From assembly GCA_002706085.1 (NCBI GenBank), contig PAJO01000028.1, positions 217,277 through 281,276 of the forward strand: 64,000 nucleotides of DNA, read 5' to 3'. This stretch comes from Alcanivoracaceae bacterium. Its GTDB lineage: Bacteria > Pseudomonadota > Gammaproteobacteria > Pseudomonadales > Alcanivoracaceae. The number at the start of each line of letters is the position of its first letter. The first letter of the stretch is position 1. Position numbers and translations under genes: made by a program. The notes beneath the pieces were generated by a model, which searched no databases, was not told the DNA's origin, and saw only the letters and a program-made list of their open reading frames with translations. Positions 60,529 through 64,000 of this stretch are shown here, piece after piece.

Positions 60529-60619
60529 TAGCTTGTAGCTTGTAGCTTGTAGCTTGTAGCTTGTAGCTTGTAACTCACAGCTCACAACTGACAACTGATA
60601 GCTGATAGCTGTGAGCTTT
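60529..60619. repeat. Thirteen-unit heptamer array (site F)
   Basis: Six perfect tandem TAGCTTG units (60529-60570) are followed in the same 7-base register by TAACTCA, CAGCTCA, CAACTGA, CAACTGA, TAGCTGA, TAGCTGT and GAGCTTT. The first half is recent and homogeneous, the second diverged. The array ends about 65 bases before the M14 peptidase start. Confidence 0.95.
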
Positions 60620-60683
60620 CACATTTCTGTTACCTCCCTGCAGTAACCTCTCCGACACATTCTGCTCCTGCCCTGCCCCGCCT

Positions 60684-61727
60684 ATGGAAGAACGACTCTA
60701 CCTGTTGCAACGCCACCTGCCGGAACTGCTGGAGCTGGAATCCCTGATCCGGCATGGCAAACGGCATTTGCGGGTCAGTACCGTTCATGACGTTCCCATG
60801 GGAAAGATCAGCCTGCCCATCAAGGTTATCGAGATGGGATCCACCGCTCCCCGGGCTCCGGTGATTGGTTTTTTCGGTGGCGTTCACGGCGTCGAGCGGA
60901 TTGGCAGCCAGGTTCTGATGTCATGGCTGCATAGCCTTATCCATCGCTTGCAGTGGGATGATCAGCTACACCGGCGACTCGAGCAGGTGCGGCTGGTGTT
61001 CATGCCGATGATCAACCCCGGCGGCATCTGGAACCGCACCCGCAGCAATCCCAACGGGGTTGATCTAATGCGTAACGCCCCGGTGGATGCCATGGGCAAG
61101 GTACCGTTTCTGGTAGGTGGGCATCGCATTTCCCGACACCTTCCCTGGTACAGAGGAAAGAGCGGCGACCCCATGGAGCCAGAAGCCCAGGCAGTGGCCA
61201 GGGTGGTGCAGGAAAAGTTGTTTCCCGCACCTTTCTCCATGAGCATTGATTGCCACAGCGGCTTTGGGCGCCGGGACAGAATATGGTGCTGCTACGCCCG
61301 TAGCCACAGGCCCATTCCACACATTGGCGAGGTCTACCGGCTTAAACAGACCCTGGAGGGCACCTACCCTCATCATCACCCCTACCTGATTGAACCTCAG
61401 TCCGTTAACTACACCACTCATGGCGACCTGTGGGACTACCTCTACGATGACGCTCAAGAGAAAGCGCCAGCACATACCTTTCTGCCCTTTACACTGGAAA
61501 TGGGCTCCTGGCTTTGGGTGCGCAAGAATCCCCGGCAAATGCTCGACTTCTTTGGCTACTTCAACCCGGTAATCTCTCATCGCCACCACCGGGTGCTGCG
61601 CCAACACCTGCCGTTGTTCGAATTTCTCACCGCCATGACCGCCAATGCCGGAAACTGGCTCCCCTCACCTGCCGAGCGTAAACAGCTAAGCCATCAGGCA
61701 ATACAGCACTGGTTCAGCCACCAATAG
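60684..61727 (+). CDS. M14-family zinc carboxypeptidase-like protein
   Basis: The 347-residue product has no signal peptide. The zinc-binding HxxE is in FFGGVHGVERIG, substrate-binding NPGGIWNRTRSNPNGVDLMR follows, the third ligand His is in IDCHSGFG and the catalytic Glu in FTLEMGSWLW. The pattern fits the succinylglutamate desuccinylase/M14 peptidase group and not secreted digestive carboxypeptidases. The substrate is unknown. It is preceded by the heptamer array F. Confidence 0.92.
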   Translation: MEERLYLLQRHLPELLELESLIRHGKRHLRVSTVHDVPMGKISLPIKVIEMGSTAPRAPVIGFFGGVHGVERIGSQVLMSWLHSLIHRLQWDDQLHRRLEQVRLVFMPMINPGGIWNRTRSNPNGVDLMRNAPVDAMGKVPFLVGGHRISRHLPWYRGKSGDPMEPEAQAVARVVQEKLFPAPFSMSIDCHSGFGRRDRIWCCYARSHRPIPHIGEVYRLKQTLEGTYPHHHPYLIEPQSVNYTTHGDLWDYLYDDAQEKAPAHTFLPFTLEMGSWLWVRKNPRQMLDFFGYFNPVISHRHHRVLRQHLPLFEFLTAMTANAGNWLPSPAERKQLSHQAIQHWFSHQ

Positions 61728-61836
61728 TGAGGCTTCGTGAAGCTGGCCCTGCATTTGCATTAATTCGGTGCACACAGTTGGGTCATCAGGCTCACTGGCT
61801 TACACTTGTCCAAACCCGATCTCAGGAATTTCAGGT

Positions 61837-62310
61837 ATGAAACGATTCGCTCCGGCTCTGGTGCTGGTCCTTGCAGGCTGCCAGAACTTTGGTTATCAGG
61901 CCCCCTACGGTGACGACACAGCCCAGATCACCTTTACCAGTAACGATACCGCGGCCCAACCGGCTATCTGTGTTCCCGGCAAAGGCTTCCAGTCCACCGA
62001 GTACTCCATCGCCCAGAAACCCATGGGCGGAGACGCGCTCAACGACTTGCTGGAGACCATGAAAAAAAGCCCGGAAGTGACCACCACTCTGACCCCCTCC
62101 AGCCAGACCCGGGTCGGCATCATCTACAACCAGAAACATCCCAACAGCACCCAGCGCGACCGCTGCCGGGTCGCGCTGCAATTCGAGGCCGTTGCTGGCG
62201 AGCACTATCAAGCGGTGTTTAATTACAGTCAGGCCCAGTGCGGGCTGTCCATTTCCGATAGCAAGGGTCAGTCTGCCGATGCCGTCCGGGTTGACTGGGA
62301 ATGCCCATAA
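61837..62310 (+). CDS. Predicted small lipoprotein
   Basis: The start at 61837 gives a lipoprotein signal (MKRFAPALVLVLAGC). The mature 143 residues contain AQITFTSNDTAAQPAICVPG and RCRVALQFEAVAGEHYQAVF with four Cys besides the lipid one, possibly forming disulfides. No family is recognised. Its gene lies upstream of the TorF porin promoter. Confidence 0.78.
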   Translation: MKRFAPALVLVLAGCQNFGYQAPYGDDTAQITFTSNDTAAQPAICVPGKGFQSTEYSIAQKPMGGDALNDLLETMKKSPEVTTTLTPSSQTRVGIIYNQKHPNSTQRDRCRVALQFEAVAGEHYQAVFNYSQAQCGLSISDSKGQSADAVRVDWECP

Positions 62311-62323
62311 GCGACATGCCAAT

Positions 62324-62353
62324 TTGGTGCACCGCACAATAACGGTGCACCAA
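62324..62353. promoter_or_regulatory. Putative NtrC enhancer upstream of the TorF-like gene
   Basis: TTGGTGCACC and GGTGCACCAA form a perfect 10-base inverted repeat with a 10-base spacer. Each half is the palindromic GGTGCACC core found in NtrC sites. It lies about 110-140 bases upstream of the predicted sigma-54 start. The spacing between arms is longer than the usual five bases, so two half-occupied sites are also possible. Confidence 0.6.
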
Positions 62354-62435
62354 TACCTCTATTGCAGCCTCTTTACAGCCCTCTCCCCTCCCCCAGAAAA
62401 CAACAACCCTCTGTTTTAAAAAAGAAAACAAAAAC

Positions 62436-62451
62436 TGGCACGCTCTCTGCA
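62436..62451 (+). promoter_or_regulatory. Sigma-54 promoter of the TorF-family gene
   Basis: TGGCACG-N5-TGCAA places GG at 62437-62438 and GC at 62449-62450, the required 12-base offset. The -24 element is perfect; the -12 element is CTGC in place of TTGC. The predicted start is near 62462, about 67 bases before the ATG. Confidence 0.75.
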
Positions 62452-62528
62452 ATAGCTTATGTGAGCCTGATAGGCGGTGCGCCACTAGCGCACACTTGAA
62501 CAATTAAGACTTGTTAAGAGGGTTGCAC

Positions 62529-63224
62529 ATGAAGAACGTATTTGGTCTGAAGAAAACGGTTATCGCCTCTGCGGTTGCAGCTGCCAGCGTAATGGCGCCT
62601 GCCATTGCTGCTGCAGAAATCAGCGGTAGCCTGGGCATTGCCAGCATGTACCTGTGGCGTGGTCAGGACGTGTCTGCTGGTACTGCAAACGTTTCCGGCA
62701 GCCTGGATTTCACCACCGACGTAGGCTTCTACGCCGGTACCTGGGTATCCTCCGCTGGTACCTCTGTTAACTCTGCAGGCACCACCTCCACTGAAACTGA
62801 CTTCTATGCCGGTTTCGGCGGCGAAGCGGGCGGCCTAAGCTACGACATCTCCTACTGTACCTACGTTTACCCTGAAGATGATGTAGGCGCCGGTGAGCTG
62901 GCTGAGCTGATTGCCAGCGTAGGCTTGGCAGGCTTCAGCCTGACCGGTTATGTCAGCGCCAACGATCTGAGCGATTCCGACGAGGAAAACTTCGGCGATG
63001 ATCTCTACCTGACCCTGGGCTATGAGTATGACAAGTTTGGCGTATTGGTCGGCACCTGGGACCTGGACGCTGACGATGCCAACTACACCCACGTAGATCT
63101 CAGCTACTCTCCGATCGAAAACCTGACCTTCACTGTGTCCAAAGTCGTGGATAGCGACGAGTTTGCTGCAGTGACCGATGATCAGGATCCGCTGTTCGTT
63201 GTTGGCTACAGCTTCCCGCTGTAA
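62529..63224 (+). CDS. TorF-family outer-membrane porin
   Basis: The start at 62529 with AGAGGG upstream gives 231 residues. After a signal peptide (cleaved near AAA-EI) comes EISGSLGIASMYLWRGQDVS, then YDISYCTYVYPED and the C-terminal strand PLFVVGYSFPL, matching the TorF family (TIGR02001). Function is not established; the sigma-54 promoter with NtrC-like site suggests induction by nitrogen limitation and a role in uptake of nitrogen compounds. A strong terminator follows. Confidence 0.93.
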   Translation: MKNVFGLKKTVIASAVAAASVMAPAIAAAEISGSLGIASMYLWRGQDVSAGTANVSGSLDFTTDVGFYAGTWVSSAGTSVNSAGTTSTETDFYAGFGGEAGGLSYDISYCTYVYPEDDVGAGELAELIASVGLAGFSLTGYVSANDLSDSDEENFGDDLYLTLGYEYDKFGVLVGTWDLDADDANYTHVDLSYSPIENLTFTVSKVVDSDEFAAVTDDQDPLFVVGYSFPL

Positions 63225-63268
63225 GTACTGTACGGAATCTCGGGCGGCAGCTGCCGCCCACTGTTTCA

Positions 63269-63327
63269 ACGCCGCGGGGCTCTCCCTGGTCCTCGCAAAC
63301 ACGCAAGCAACCCCGCGGCGTCTTTTT
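63269..63327 (+). terminator. Rho-independent terminator after the TorF-like gene
   Basis: ACGCCGCGGGG and CCCCGCGGCGT pair perfectly around a 31-base loop and are followed by CTTTTT. A second perfect palindrome (GGGCGGCAG/CTGCCGCCC, 63242-63259) lies just before it without a T run. Confidence 0.9.
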
Positions 63328-63414
63328 AACCCGGTTTACGCATGCTTGCTTCATGCAACATACGCCACCCCACCCCACACACTTTTACTCGCTCCGACCT
63401 CCGACGCTCACCGT

Positions 63415-64000
63415 CTAGCGCTCAAAATACACCACCAGCGCATCGTGATCAGAAACCGGTGATACGCCATCTGTTCCATACAGGCTCTTGTAGCGCCCGG
63501 CGTTCCCGCGACTGACCGCTACCGCTTTAAGACGATGTTTCAGCGTGGGAGACAACCAGACATGATCCAGTGCCTGGGGGCGACAGCGGTAACGGTAGGA
63601 GTAACGCTCCGAGGGTTCCAATGCCTGCCAAACGTTGAACAGGCCGGCAAGCGCGAATTGCCGATAGCTGTCCGAGAAGCGACCGGCACCCCAGGTGCTG
63701 TTGAAATCACCCGCCACGATCACTGGCCCTGTCTGATTGCCAACCCATTGTGCGAGGCGTGCCGCCTGCCGTCTGCGCTTCTCGAACACCCTCGACGAGG
63801 CCAGATCACGCGCACTGCGCAGGTGCACTATCACCAGATCCGCTTTCATGGGCGCTTGCAACGACACCCGTAATGGAGGACGAGAATAAAGCGGGTGCCC
63901 CTGAAATGGCTCTGCGGCAAAAAGGGCACGGGGGTTGTCCAACACCACTGGCGCACGGTACAGCAAGCCCACATCCATGCCGGAAGGATCGTTGCCTTCA
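63415..64000 (-). CDS. Endonuclease/exonuclease/phosphatase-family protein (partial, 5' end beyond window)
   Basis: The frame is open to the right edge (residues EGNDPSGMDVGLLYR at the border), so the start lies outside. The visible 195 residues have the EEP core: VIVHLRSARD, AGDFNSTWG and the catalytic SDHDALVVYF at the C-terminus. The family includes nucleases, phosphatases and sphingomyelinases; the exact activity is open. A separate ATG at 63978 is internal. Confidence 0.9.
   Translation of the reverse strand, partial: EGNDPSGMDVGLLYRAPVVLDNPRALFAAEPFQGHPLYSRPPLRVSLQAPMKADLVIVHLRSARDLASSRVFEKRRRQAARLAQWVGNQTGPVIVAGDFNSTWGAGRFSDSYRQFALAGLFNVWQALEPSERYSYRYRCRPQALDHVWLSPTLKHRLKAVAVSRGNAGRYKSLYGTDGVSPVSDHDALVVYFER

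Larger units (their letters stand above)
60021..60683. other. Long intergenic region with two kinds of repeats
   Basis: This region of more than 600 bases has no supported gene. It contains two direct copies of a 30-base sequence (60267-60296 and 60326-60355), a CG-rich stretch with a short hairpin CCCCTTCGGGG near 60376-60387, and the largest heptamer array of the window (60529-60619) just upstream of the M14 peptidase gene. Confidence 0.6.

Noticed and set aside
60529-60570. Possible CRISPR array because of tandem repeats
   Set aside because: Units are 7 bases without spacers and no cas gene is present.

Overview
The window looks like chromosomal DNA of a marine gammaproteobacterium, most likely Alcanivorax or a close relative. 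This is inferred from the moderately high GC content, from Pseudomonas-like gene families (RapA, RhlB, DUF1820, DUF1145, DUF2909, a split cox cluster) and from marine-type outer-membrane proteins (OmpW, TorF-like, FadL-like). No phage, insertion sequence or CRISPR array was seen, and the assignment rests on reading alone.

Layout. 1-8.8 kb: an elongator tRNA-Met with terminator, a lipoprotein, an inverse autotransporter, a LemA/TPM-domain cluster and small stress or metabolic genes (HopJ-family, glutathione peroxidase, secreted dienelactone hydrolase). 8.8-17 kb: a guanidine-assimilation operon. It has a consensus sigma-54 promoter with an NtrC-like site upstream and a guanidine-I (ykkC) riboswitch leader, followed by an ABC transporter, two DUF1989 proteins (carboxyguanidine deiminase subunits) and a biotin-dependent urea/guanidine carboxylase. 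No allophanate hydrolase follows. 17-24.6 kb: a di-heme peroxidase fused to FG-GAP/ASPIC repeats, a small zinc-ribbon protein, RapA and a carboxylesterase.

24.5-30.9 kb: a tightly overlapping five-gene operon on the minus strand. It encodes an LPP20-like lipoprotein, a FadL/OmpP1-like barrel, an exported caspase-fold protease with an EF-hand, a DUF4384 protein and an exported transglutaminase-fold protein. This is the best candidate for an undescribed envelope system. 31-40.3 kb: aa3-type cytochrome oxidase genes split into two divergent halves (ctaC-ctaD-ctaG-ctaE on minus; SURF1, an SCO-like protein, ctaA and cyoE on plus) with DUF1820 and DUF2909 genes between.

40.3-64 kb: Mpo1-like protein, a second LemA with an M48 protease, FemAB-like protein, a membrane-anchored cold-shock domain protein, a sodium/solute symporter facing a sialidase-like gene, a START-domain protein, PlsC, SDR, DUF938, RhlB-GlpE, OmpW, PhoH, a YiiX-like papain-fold protein, an M14 peptidase, a TorF-family porin behind a second sigma-54 promoter, and a partial endonuclease/phosphatase-fold gene at the right edge.

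A cross-cutting signal is a family of 7-bp-periodic repeats whose units mostly carry a palindromic tetranucleotide (AGCT, TTAA or AATT) plus three other bases. They occur at six intergenic sites. At three convergent or terminal sites they form large inverted repeats, two of which enclose nearly the same GC-rich terminator hairpin.
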